Assembly: GCA_947625775.1 (NCBI GenBank)
Contig: CANQPM010000002.1
Location: 186,001 to 250,000 of the forward strand
Source: an uncultured Lachnospiraceae bacterium
GTDB lineage: Bacteria; Bacillota; Clostridia; Lachnospirales; Lachnospiraceae
Length of the DNA: 64,000 bases
Reading direction: 5' to 3'
The notes beneath the pieces were generated by a model, which did not search any database, was not told the origin of the DNA, and saw nothing but the letters and a program-made list of their open reading frames with translations. Both the position numbers and the translations under genes were made by a program. Shown here one piece after another: positions 10,003-17,395 of the stretch (its first letter is position 1; each line of letters opens with the position of its first letter).

Positions 10003-10168
10003 GCCCGTTCAGGGTTATATATCCCATGAAGACCTTTGGAAGGCGTCGGTACTTAGCGAAATAAGCTGTAAAAGCGTAGCTCCTTTTACAGCGCCATTGA
10101 GCTTAGTACCGCTACGCCTTCCACTAAGCGCAAGCGGGTCTGAATGGGATATATAACCCTGAGCGGGC
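10003..10168. repeat. 166-bp branched intergenic palindrome
   Basis: The outer arms 10003-10027 and 10144-10168 are 25 bp long and match as inverted repeats except at one base; they contain GGGTTATATATCCCAT. Inside, 10038-10057 (GGAAGGCGT...GGTACTTAGC) pairs imperfectly with 10101-10122. At the centre GCTGTAAAAG (10065-10074) pairs perfectly with CTTTTACAGC (10083-10092) around an 8-nt loop. No T-run follows on either side, and no short direct duplication flanks it. It fills most of the 452-bp gap between the aminopeptidase and pckA genes. It could be a MITE-like element, a structured RNA or a folded chromosomal site. Confidence 0.85.
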
Positions 10169-10275
10169 GCCCTTCATGCACACATACCAAAAAAAATCAG
10201 CCTCCAACTCCATGGCAAAAAAATGAAAAACTCCCAAAAATTACACAATTTTTAATTTAGTTTACACTAATTTTA

Positions 10276-10304
10276 TTGACATTTTTCAGCAACTTTGAGA
10301 TAAT
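10276..10304 (+). promoter_or_regulatory. Strong SigA promoter of pckA
   Basis: A consensus TTGACA at 10276-10281, a 17-bp spacer and GATAAT at 10299-10304 lie 76 bp before the pckA start. Confidence 0.8.
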
Positions 10305-10380
10305 ATTAACAAATGTGCGGCTTATAGTATATGTACCGCTCATAAAGCAATAAACAATTATATTTTAAGGAGGATTTTAT

Positions 10381-12084
10381 ATGTCAACAAAAGCGTATTA
10401 TCCCATTTCTGAGATTGGTGCGGGAAAAGTAGGATTTTCTAAGACACGTTCTATCATCGAAGCAGCATTCTACGGAAATAACGTAGTAAAGGTAAACACC
10501 TTGAAAGAGGCGTATGAATTAGCTAAAAACTCTCCAGGAACAATCGTTACGGATATGCCCGTAAAAGACGGCGAGACCTTCGGTCTTGAAAAAGACGCAA
10601 AGGTTCTCCTGTTCAACGACGGCGCAGTAACAGGTCGTTATGCAGCAGCGCGCCGCATCAAGGGCGAGCCTGGCGTTGACGAGGCTAAGCTTGATAAGGT
10701 CGTAATGGACGCTGTATATGAGACACGCTGGAAGACAATGTATCATGCAGAGTGCTTCGTAGGACTTGATCCCGAGTTTATGGTAAAGGCACACCTTCTC
10801 ATTCCCGAAGGCGAGGAGAATATCCTTTATAACTGGATGATTAACTTCCAGTATATGTCAGACGAGTATGTAAAGATGTACAAGAAATCAAGACCTGTAG
10901 GCGACGGAAAAGAGCCTGATATCTATATCTTCTCTGACCCTCAGTGGGCTCCTCATGACGCTCCTGACGTTGACTACAGCTGCTTAAGTGACCCTCTTAC
11001 ACTTTGCTATTTTGATACAAACCAGAACTGCGCAGCAATCCTCGGTATGAGATATTTCGGCGAGCACAAGAAAGGCACACTTACAATGGCGTGGGCGCTT
11101 GCAAACAGAAATGGTTACGCAGCATGCCACGGCGGACAGAAAGAGTATACACTTCCTGACGGCTCTAAGTTCGTTGCATCTGTTTACGGACTTTCAGGTT
11201 CAGGCAAGTCTACTTTGACACATGCTAAGCATGGCGGCAAGTATCCTATCACTGTGCTTCATGACGACGCATTCATCATCAATACTGATACCTGCGCATC
11301 TATAGCGCTTGAGCCTACTTATTTTGATAAGACGGCTGACTATCCTACAGGCTGCCCTGACAATGAGTATCTCCTGTCAGCTCAGAACTGCTCAGCTACT
11401 CTTGACGAGAACGGCAAGATTCAGCTTGTAACAGAGGATATCAGAAATGGCAATGGACGTGCCATCAAGTCTAAGCTGTGGTCTCCTAACCGCGTAGATA
11501 AGATTGACGCTCCCGTAAACGCTATCTTCTGGATTATGAAGGATCCGACAATCCCTCCTGTAGTTAAGTTAAAGGGCGCTGCTCTTGCATCAGTTATGGG
11601 CGCTACGCTTGCAACAAAGACTTCTACAGCAGAGCGTGTTGCAGCAGGCACAGACCTCAACGCTTTGAGAATCGTTCCTTACGCTAACCCGTTTAGGACA
11701 TATCCTCTCGTAAACGACTATGAGAAGTTCAAGAAGCTCGTTGAGGAGAAGAACGTTGCATGCTATATCGTAAATACAGGCGACTTCATGGGCACAAAGG
11801 TTAAACCCGCCGACACATTAGGCATTCTTGAGACTATCGTTGAAGGAAAGGCTAAATTCGAGAAGTGGGGCAACTTTGACGATATCGAGATTATGTATGA
11901 CTGGTCTGGCAAGACAGCTGACTTTACTCCTGATTTGAACAATTCTGAGTACAAGGCTGCATTAAAGAACGCTATGCAGAACCGCGTAAAGGCTGTTGAG
12001 GACTTCGCTACAAAGAAGGAAGGCTATGACAAGCTTCCTGATGAGGCGCTTGCAGCTTTGAAGAAGCTCGTAGAGCAGTGCTAA
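10381..12084 (+). CDS. pckA: Phosphoenolpyruvate carboxykinase (ATP)
   Basis: PckA interconverts oxaloacetate + ATP and phosphoenolpyruvate + CO2 + ADP; in fermentative clostridia it often runs in the carboxylating, ATP-forming direction. The 567-residue product carries the P-loop GLSGSGKST at residues 270-278 and the downstream HDDAFIIN metal-binding region, both characteristic of the ATP-dependent class. The ribosome site AAGGAGG is near perfect. Codon use is more C-ending and uniform than in neighbouring genes, as expected for a highly expressed enzyme, and the promoter is close to consensus. A strong terminator follows at 12120. Confidence 0.95.
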   Translation: MSTKAYYPISEIGAGKVGFSKTRSIIEAAFYGNNVVKVNTLKEAYELAKNSPGTIVTDMPVKDGETFGLEKDAKVLLFNDGAVTGRYAAARRIKGEPGVDEAKLDKVVMDAVYETRWKTMYHAECFVGLDPEFMVKAHLLIPEGEENILYNWMINFQYMSDEYVKMYKKSRPVGDGKEPDIYIFSDPQWAPHDAPDVDYSCLSDPLTLCYFDTNQNCAAILGMRYFGEHKKGTLTMAWALANRNGYAACHGGQKEYTLPDGSKFVASVYGLSGSGKSTLTHAKHGGKYPITVLHDDAFIINTDTCASIALEPTYFDKTADYPTGCPDNEYLLSAQNCSATLDENGKIQLVTEDIRNGNGRAIKSKLWSPNRVDKIDAPVNAIFWIMKDPTIPPVVKLKGAALASVMGATLATKTSTAERVAAGTDLNALRIVPYANPFRTYPLVNDYEKFKKLVEEKNVACYIVNTGDFMGTKVKPADTLGILETIVEGKAKFEKWGNFDDIEIMYDWSGKTADFTPDLNNSEYKAALKNAMQNRVKAVEDFATKKEGYDKLPDEALAALKKLVEQC

Positions 12085-12119
12085 TTTGTGTAATAAAGGG
12101 CTTAGAATAAAATAAATAA

Positions 12120-12173
12120 GCTGCCGCTTTTGCCGAAATGTAAATTAAACGGTGGAAGCGGCAGTTTTTCTTT
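12120..12173 (+). terminator. Terminator between convergent pckA and the Xre gene
   Basis: CTGCCGCTT pairs with AAGCGGCAG across a 26-nt loop that has a small inner stem, followed by TTTTTCTTT. It ends at the stop codon of the convergent Xre gene. Confidence 0.8.
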
Positions 12174-12396
12174 AATTGTAGGGCGCTTTTTTGTCAGTAA
12201 GCCCTAAGAGATAGTCAACGCTTGTATTGTGGTAGTGGGCAAGCTTTATTAAAATCGAAGTAGGTATGTCGTTTTCGCCGGTTTCGTATTTGGAATATCC
12301 GGTTTGCGACATGCCTAATATTTTTGCCATTTGTGTCTGTGACAAGTCTTTGTCTTCGCGCAGGTTACGTAAGCGTGGATACATATATTGCCTCAT
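12172..12396 (-). CDS. Small Xre-family DNA-binding regulator
   Basis: This 74-residue protein is almost wholly one helix-turn-helix domain: LREDKDLSQTQMAKILGMSQTGYSKYETGENDIPT is the five-helix Xre/Cro signature (shown here only in part as SQTQMAKILGMSQTGYSKYE). The start at 12396 is chosen because GGAG lies 6 nt upstream; the ATG at 12408 overlaps that site. It is transcribed away from the MBOAT operon, and the region between the two carries three copies of one palindrome placed on promoter elements, so it probably represses both itself and the acyltransferase operon. No sensor domain is attached. Confidence 0.88.
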   Translation of the reverse strand: MRQYMYPRLRNLREDKDLSQTQMAKILGMSQTGYSKYETGENDIPTSILIKLAHYHNTSVDYLLGLTDKKAPYN

Positions 12397-12565
12397 TTCT
12401 ATCTCCATTTATATTCAAACGTCTGAAAAATTTATTTAATAATTTCAAAATCTGAACAGAACATACAAAATAAGCGGCATATTGCCTCATAACTGACTGT
12501 GGCTGGATTATGCTGAATTTTGTATATTTTGCATTAATTTCAAAAGGTTTATGCATATTATAGCT

Positions 12566-12640
12566 AACCTGTTTTAGGGTATTGACTTTTAACCTGAAAC
12601 AGGTTAAAATCTGTTTTATATTAATAATCTGTTTTAGGTT
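12566..12640 (+). promoter_or_regulatory. Three Xre-type operators on the MBOAT operon promoter
   Basis: AACCTGTTTTAGGGT (12566-12580), AACCTGAAACAGGTT (12591-12605) and AATCTGTTTTAGGTT (12626-12640) are versions of one 15-bp palindrome. The promoter TTGACT (12582-12587) - 17 bp - TAAAAT (12605-12610) has the perfect middle operator in its spacer. On the other strand a TATAAT (12557-12562) has the first operator in its spacer region. This is the arrangement of a repressor controlling divergent promoters. Confidence 0.75.
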
Positions 12641-12675
12641 AAATACTAAAATATGCAAATGAGGAGCTGTAACCT

Positions 12676-14178
12676 GTGATTTTTAATTCTGTAGAATTTA
12701 TCATATTTTTTCCGATAGTTGTGTTTGTGTACTATATACTTCCCCATAAGGCAAGATATATGTGGCTTTTGGCGGCAAGCTATTATTTTTATATGAATTG
12801 GAATCCGCTTTATGTCTTGCTGTTGTTTTCATGCACGTTTGTTACATACGTATCGGGATTGATATTAGATAAGCTGAAAGATACAAAAGGCAGTGAAAAA
12901 AATTGTGAGCTAAAAAGAAAGCTGTGCCTTGTCGGATGTCTTTTTGTATGCCTTGGAATACTTGGATTTTTTAAGTATCGTGATTTTGCTGTGATAAATA
13001 TAAACAGGGTGCTCGGTATTCTGCATTTGGGGCAGCTTACCTGGGAGCATAGCATTGTGCTGCCTGTGGGAATTTCGTTTTATACTCTGCAGGCTCTTGG
13101 TTATCTGATTGATGTGTACAGGGGAGATATATACGCAGAAAAGAACTTTTTCAGGTATGCACTGTTTATATCATTTTTCCCGCAGCTTGTCGCAGGTCCG
13201 ATTGAACGCTCCAAAAATCTGCTGGTACAGCTGTATACGCCCAAAAAGTTCGACTATGAAAATTTTCGCCGCGGCTTTGTGCTTATGCTGTGGGGATTTT
13301 TTCTAAAGGTGGTTATTGCGGACAGAGCGGCGATTATTGTAAATACTGTGTACGGAAATCCTGATGAATATAAGGGCTTTTTGGTGGTTGCGGCGACATT
13401 TTTCTTTGCAATACAGATATATTGTGATTTTTACGGATATTCTGTGATTGCCAGAGGAGCGGCGCGTTTCCTTGGAATAGAGCTGATGGACAACTTCAAT
13501 GCGCCGTATTTTTCGCAGAGCGTCAAGGAGTTCTGGCGCAGATGGCACATATCGCTGTCGGGGTGGTTTAGGGATTATCTCTATATACCGCTGGGCGGCA
13601 ACCGAAAAGGGGCATTGAGAAAGCAGGAAAATTTATTGGCGGTGTTTGCCGTAAGCGGACTTTGGCATGGCGCGTCTGTGGCGTTTATAGTATGGGGTCT
13701 GCTAAATGGAATTTACCAGATTTTTGAAGACTGTTTTAAACGAATAAAGGAAATGGTTAAAAAGCTTTTTGGCGATGCTGGGGAAAGCGCAAACTGTTTC
13801 AGCAGGAGGGTTTTAAGGCGTGTCGTTACATTTGGGCTTGTCTGCTTTGCATGGATATTTTTCAGGGCGGGACAGATGTCTGATGCTTTGGATATAATAG
13901 GAAAGATGCTGCAGTTTGACTGGATTGCGATGTTTGACGGCTCTATTTATGGGTTGGGAGTGAGCAGGGAATATTTCAAGGTGCTTGTTGTGGCAATCTT
14001 GGCTCTGGGGTATGTGGATTACCATAAATATAAGGGAACTGATATGGCAAAAGTGTTGTTAAGTCAGGAATGGTGGTTCAGGCTATTAGCGGAGGCAGGG
14101 CTGATTTTTGTGATTATGCTGTTTGGGTGTTATGGAACGGAGTATGATACGAGTGAGTTCATTTATTTTCAGTTTTAG
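12676..14178 (+). CDS. MBOAT-family membrane O-acyltransferase (AlgI/DltB-like)
   Basis: The 500-residue, roughly 11-helix protein begins IFNSVEFIIFFPIVVFVYYI, the hallmark N-terminus of AlgI-type acyltransferases. It contains EFWRRWHISLSGWFRDYLYI and GLWHGASVAFIVWG; the histidine in the second motif is the conserved catalytic residue. These proteins move an acetyl or other acyl group across the membrane to modify an extracellular polymer. Translation starts at GTG 12676, 9 nt after GAGGAG. The next gene overlaps its end and encodes an SGNH-type exoprotein, the usual partner. The polymer modified here cannot be told from sequence. Confidence 0.93.
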   Translation: MIFNSVEFIIFFPIVVFVYYILPHKARYMWLLAASYYFYMNWNPLYVLLLFSCTFVTYVSGLILDKLKDTKGSEKNCELKRKLCLVGCLFVCLGILGFFKYRDFAVININRVLGILHLGQLTWEHSIVLPVGISFYTLQALGYLIDVYRGDIYAEKNFFRYALFISFFPQLVAGPIERSKNLLVQLYTPKKFDYENFRRGFVLMLWGFFLKVVIADRAAIIVNTVYGNPDEYKGFLVVAATFFFAIQIYCDFYGYSVIARGAARFLGIELMDNFNAPYFSQSVKEFWRRWHISLSGWFRDYLYIPLGGNRKGALRKQENLLAVFAVSGLWHGASVAFIVWGLLNGIYQIFEDCFKRIKEMVKKLFGDAGESANCFSRRVLRRVVTFGLVCFAWIFFRAGQMSDALDIIGKMLQFDWIAMFDGSIYGLGVSREYFKVLVVAILALGYVDYHKYKGTDMAKVLLSQEWWFRLLAEAGLIFVIMLFGCYGTEYDTSEFIYFQF

Positions 14179-15532
14179 AAGGTTTTATAGCAAGTACGGG
14201 AAAAATGTTAAGCGGATTGTTTTTTTATTGCTGTTTGCTTTTGTGTTTAGGGCGGGGGTTACTTTTTTCAATTATATATATGCAGGCTATGACGAATGGG
14301 GCAGGATTTTGTGGCACAATTATTATAATGAGGAAGAAAATATTGACTATCTCTATTTGGGTTCATCACATGTATATTGTGACATAAATCCATTTAAGCT
14401 GGATAAGTTAAATGGAGAAAATAATTTTAATCTGTCATCCGGTTCACAAAAATTCAATGGTTCTTACCATTTGCTTAAGGAAGCAGATAAAAGGCACGAC
14501 ATAAAGCACGTTTATTTGGAAATGTATTATGTGCAGTCTACAGGAAGCGGTGGGATTTATTATGATAGTGGTAATGTTGGCGCAAATCAAAACACTATAA
14601 ATTTTATGAAAATATCTGGCAACAAGCTGCATTATATGCTTACTATGAGTGAGCCGTCTCTATATGGGGAAACATTATTTCCATTTATTAAATACAGAAG
14701 TCAATTATTCAATTATATTTATATTAAAGATACAATTGACAAAAAAGAAACTGACGATTATAAAAATTATATTTATTCAACTAAAAATGATGGCGATATT
14801 TTATATTATGCCGATAAAGGTTTTTATTATAGGACAAGACAGCTTGCGCAGAAAGAATTGCGCTGGACAGATGAATACAGAATGGAAAAAAATCCTATGA
14901 CTGATGATGCCGAGAAGTATTTGAAAAAGATAATAAAATACTGTCAAAATAATGGTATAGGGATAACGCTTTTCAGTTCGCCAATATACGAGCTGCAGGT
15001 ATTATCAACGGAAAATTATGACAATTATGTAAGCCAGCTTAGGCAAATAGCAGAAGAATACGGAATAGATTACTATGATTTTAATTTGTGCAGGGAAAAC
15101 TATCTGCCAATTCAAAAAACTGAAAATTTTATGGATATAGGTCATTTGAATGTAAACGGGGCAGATATTTATACTGATATGTTCTGGAAGGTAATGTCTG
15201 GCACGCCAGAAGAAAATGAAAAATATTTTTACCCAACATACGCAGAAAAGCTTCTGTCATCAAAACCGCAGATTTACGGCATATATCAGGTGGATTTTGA
15301 CGGCACGGATGTCGGCATAGATGCAACAGCCTATAAAGTGGCGGCAAACCGCCCGCAGGATATGGAGTACCGCATATTGCTTACTGTAGAAGACGAGGAC
15401 ACAAGAATGTATCAGGATTTTTCGTCAAATCCATATTTTTCAGTGCCAAGCAGTGAGCATGGCATATGTACAATTGTTGCGAGAGTAAAAGGACAGGAGG
15501 AAAAGGTTCAGACATTGGAAATTAATTATTAA
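14144..15532 (+). CDS. SGNH/AlgJ-X-like extracellular partner of the MBOAT protein
   Basis: A membrane-anchored protein of about 462 residues with one N-terminal helix (VFLLLFAFVFRAGVTFFNYI) and an exported domain. LYLGSSHVYCDINP resembles the SGNH block-I serine motif, and DIGHLNVNGADIYTDMFW supplies the Asp-x-x-His pair near residue 340. The family acts with MBOAT acyltransferases to place or remove acyl groups on surface polymers. It overlaps the MBOAT gene; ATG 14132, ATG 14144 and GTG 14153 are all possible starts, and the only GGAG (14039+100, about 14139-14142) does not decide clearly. The C-terminal 100 residues form a separate beta-rich region without an obvious match. Confidence 0.75.
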   Translation: MIRVSSFIFSFRRFYSKYGKNVKRIVFLLLFAFVFRAGVTFFNYIYAGYDEWGRILWHNYYNEEENIDYLYLGSSHVYCDINPFKLDKLNGENNFNLSSGSQKFNGSYHLLKEADKRHDIKHVYLEMYYVQSTGSGGIYYDSGNVGANQNTINFMKISGNKLHYMLTMSEPSLYGETLFPFIKYRSQLFNYIYIKDTIDKKETDDYKNYIYSTKNDGDILYYADKGFYYRTRQLAQKELRWTDEYRMEKNPMTDDAEKYLKKIIKYCQNNGIGITLFSSPIYELQVLSTENYDNYVSQLRQIAEEYGIDYYDFNLCRENYLPIQKTENFMDIGHLNVNGADIYTDMFWKVMSGTPEENEKYFYPTYAEKLLSSKPQIYGIYQVDFDGTDVGIDATAYKVAANRPQDMEYRILLTVEDEDTRMYQDFSSNPYFSVPSSEHGICTIVARVKGQEEKVQTLEINY

Positions 15533-15770
15533 TTTAATTATCAAAAAATTTTTACTATTATGGATAGTTAATGTGTCATTCTGAGTAAAATAATATACTT
15601 CATGAAGGCTTCTGGTATTATGCATATCAGGGCAATCTTTATAAGCACAGATGAGCTTAAAAACGCTACGCCTTAATTCGGGAGTGCAACCATTAGAGCT
15701 TTTGGGCGGTTTTTAATTTATGCATTGTAATTGCGTATTTTTTATAATAGTACGAATTATCAAAAAATGA
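15533..15770. other. AT-rich intergenic stretch after the acylation operon
   Basis: No gene is visible. A run AAAACGC...GGGCGGTTTTT at about 15659-15716 could form a weak stem with a T-tail and end the acylation operon, but the pairing is poor. Confidence 0.3.
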
Positions 15771-15799
15771 TTGACGAAGAAACCTTTTGCATATAATAT
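15771..15799 (+). promoter_or_regulatory. Promoter of plus-strand small RNA unit
   Basis: TTGACG at 15771-15776 is followed by TATAAT at 15792 (15-bp spacer) or TAATAT at 15794 (17-bp spacer). No gene longer than a few codons lies directly downstream. Confidence 0.6.
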
Positions 15800-15804
15800 A
15801 TAAT

Positions 15805-15885
15805 TGTAACAGAGGTTACATATTAATAATGCTCTAGGTTGTACGTCTCTCAGCATATGAGAATGACCGAACCCTAGAGCTTTTT
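15805..15885 (+). ncRNA. Short hairpin RNA ending at a terminator, upstream of a tiny ORF
   Basis: Two stems follow the promoter at once: TGTAAC-AGAG-GTTACA (15805-15820) and GCTCTAGG...CCTAGAGC (15831-15880), the second with an inner TCTCA/TGAGA stem and a TTTTT tail. This looks like a free small RNA or an attenuator leader. Just past it, AGGAGG (15893) precedes the seven-codon frame MRCFYIK (15906-15929). Confidence 0.55.
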
Positions 15886-15905
15886 CAATTATAGGAGGTA
15901 CTATT

Positions 15906-15929
15906 ATGCGTTGCTTTTATATCAAATGA
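15906..15929 (+). CDS. Possible seven-codon ORF with strong ribosome site
   Basis: AGGAGG lies 7 nt before an ATG that encodes only MRCFYIK and a stop. It could be a leader peptide, or the degenerate start of a small toxin. Another frame from TTG 15911 is open for about 32 codons through the terminator hairpin and ends LPAALNEIGG. Neither is convincing as a protein. Confidence 0.25.
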   Translation: MRCFYIK

Positions 15930-15942
15930 TTACTGGGGGTAT

Positions 15943-16090
15943 AAAACAAAAGGCAGATAACCGAAGTTACCTGCCTGCAGCTCTGAATGAAATAGGTGGG
16001 TGACAATCCACATCTCTTTTAAGACCTATAAGGCGTGACGGCTGCCTGTTCCGTCCTCAGATTTCATTCAATATAGTTTACTCATCTGGT
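15943..16090 (-). ncRNA. Structured small RNA of about 148 nt, convergent to the plus-strand RNA
   Basis: A near-consensus minus-strand promoter precedes it, and the reverse-strand transcript ends in a textbook terminator: AGGCAGGTAAC-TTCG-GTTATCTGCCT then TTTTGTTTT. Between them TGAATGAAAT (15984-15993) and ATTTCATTCA (16061-16070) close a multibranch fold that holds an ATAGGT/ACCTAT stem and a GACGG/CCGTC stem. The terminator is shared with the converging plus-strand unit. The layout resembles par/Fst-like type I toxin-antitoxin loci; an antisense antitoxin RNA is one reading, a stand-alone regulator another. Confidence 0.6.
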
Positions 16091-16096
16091 AACTTT

Positions 16097-16124
16097 ATTA
16101 TACAATATTTTGATATAAAGTCAA
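16097..16124 (-). promoter_or_regulatory. Near-consensus promoter of the minus-strand small RNA
   Basis: On the minus strand TTGACT (16124-16119), a 16-bp spacer and TATAAT (16102-16097) point to transcription starting near 16090. It begins 7 bp past the stop of the nuclease-like gene. Confidence 0.75.
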
Positions 16125-16130
16125 GATATT

Positions 16131-16496
16131 TTATTTTTTATTCCATGCCCATGCCCTGTTATTCTCAATGTAATGGGTTAGTTGTGCATCCGTAATTGGA
16201 TACATGGTGCGAAAAGACAACGCCCCAGCAGCAGAAATCCTAATGGCGACAGCAACATGTGAAGAAAAGCTTTTGATAAAGGAAATACTGCTGTCTTTTG
16301 GATGAACGCTTAAATAATCTGGATTTGCAATGATAGAAGGTAGCTGTTCCAGATAATTGTAAAATGTATTATCTGAGATAAAATCCTTTTTGTGCAATTC
16401 AGCGTGTTTGATTCTGTCCTTCCAAAATAAAATATCGGTTTCCGAACTAAGTATATTCTCCAATTGAGGCATCTTTTTTATTAAAAAAGCAGTCAT
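16131..16496 (-). CDS. Small nuclease-like protein (PBECR / BECR-fold family, tentative)
   Basis: The 121-residue product has a helical N-terminal part and a C-terminal half, PDYLSVHPKDSSISFIKSF then VAVAIRISAAGALSFRTMY, that resembles the phage-associated Barnase-EndoU-ColicinE5/D-RelE (PBECR) RNase domain. Such domains occur in phage polyvalent proteins, polymorphic toxins and as solitary genes. Here there is no other phage gene and no adjacent antitoxin protein gene. The ribosome site is weak (GGAAAA). A structured RNA on the same strand begins about 40 nt after its stop. Family assignment is from memory of the motif and is moderate at best. Confidence 0.55.
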   Translation of the reverse strand: MTAFLIKKMPQLENILSSETDILFWKDRIKHAELHKKDFISDNTFYNYLEQLPSIIANPDYLSVHPKDSSISFIKSFSSHVAVAIRISAAGALSFRTMYPITDAQLTHYIENNRAWAWNKK

Positions 16497-16542
16497 ATTG
16501 TGGCTTAATTTTCCAAGTAAAATCTATAATTTTTTAAATTTC

Positions 16543-16601
16543 ATCTTAAAAAAATCTTAAACATTTTCCCAGTTGGAAATTAATAAAAATACTTGTATAC
16601 T
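16543..16601 (+). promoter_or_regulatory. Promoter with PhoB-type direct repeats for the two-component operon
   Basis: TTGGAA (16573-16578), a 17-bp spacer and TATACT (16596-16601) form the promoter. Just upstream ATCTTAAA occurs at 16543 and again at 16554, an 11-bp period as bound by OmpR/PhoB-family regulators. This suggests autoregulation by the regulator at 16667, and perhaps control of the divergent nuclease-like gene. Confidence 0.65.
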
Positions 16602-16666
16602 AGCCTTATCATGATAAAAGAAAATCGGCTGGCAGTGAGCTCAGCCAGCCATTTACGGAGGTTAAT

Positions 16667-17389
16667 ATGTACAGCATACTGGTATGTGATGACGAAAAGG
16701 ATATAGTATCGGCGCTCAGAATTTACCTGACGTCGGAGGGTTACAGGGTATATGAGGCATACGACGGAAAGGAAGCGCTCGAAATCCTCGAAAGGGAAGA
16801 AATCCACCTTGTGATAATGGACATAATGATGCCCGTGCTTGACGGCATTTCAGCAATGGTAAAGCTGCGGGAGACAAGCAATGTCCCCGTGATAATGCTG
16901 ACGGCAAAAAGTGAGGACACCGACAAAGTGCTTGGGCTCAATATCGGCGCTGACGACTATGTGACAAAGCCTTTTAATCCTGTGGAGCTGCAGGCGCGTG
17001 TGAAGTCGCAGCTAAGGCGCTATATGCAGCTTGGCGGGAGCGCGTCAAATCCCGATAAAAATTCAAAAGAGGCGCTCATCATAGGCGGCATAGAGCTTGA
17101 CGACAAGACAAAGGAGGTCACGCTTGACGGCGAAAAAGTGGCGCTCACGCCGACGGAATACGATATACTAAAGCTTTTGATGCAAAGTCCCAACGAAGTA
17201 TTTTCGCCCGCGCAGATATATAAAAAGGTATGGAAGGATAATCCATACGGCACGGAAAACACGGTCGCGGTACATATCAGGCATATAAGGGAAAAGCTGG
17301 AGTATTCGCCCGCAGAGCCGAGATACCTGAAATCAGTCTGGGGGCGCGGGTATAAAATTGAGGCGGAGAATAAAAATGAAAGGAGTTAA
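16667..17389 (+). CDS. OmpR/VanR-like response regulator
   Basis: The 240-residue protein has a receiver domain with acidic pocket D8/D9, phospho-acceptor D52 (VIMDIMMPVLDG), T79 and K101 (VTKPFNP). A winged-helix DNA-binding domain ends HIREKLEYSPAEPRYLKSVWGRGYKIE. It is the partner of the kinase starting 6 bp downstream. The ATG has GGAGG 6 nt upstream. Direct repeats with an 11-bp period in its own promoter suggest autoregulation. The signal and target genes are not shown; VanR-type proteins often control cell-envelope genes. Confidence 0.95.
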   Translation: MYSILVCDDEKDIVSALRIYLTSEGYRVYEAYDGKEALEILEREEIHLVIMDIMMPVLDGISAMVKLRETSNVPVIMLTAKSEDTDKVLGLNIGADDYVTKPFNPVELQARVKSQLRRYMQLGGSASNPDKNSKEALIIGGIELDDKTKEVTLDGEKVALTPTEYDILKLLMQSPNEVFSPAQIYKKVWKDNPYGTENTVAVHIRHIREKLEYSPAEPRYLKSVWGRGYKIEAENKNERS

Positions 17390-17395
17390 AAGATT

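Noticed and set aside
10003..10168. Reading the palindrome as a terminator of the aminopeptidase gene
   Set aside because: There is no T-run on either strand after the stem, and the structure is far longer than needed.
12365..12658. Reverse-strand frame of 97 codons over the operator region
   Set aside because: It overlaps the Xre gene start and three operators, lacks a ribosome site and its product has no family features.
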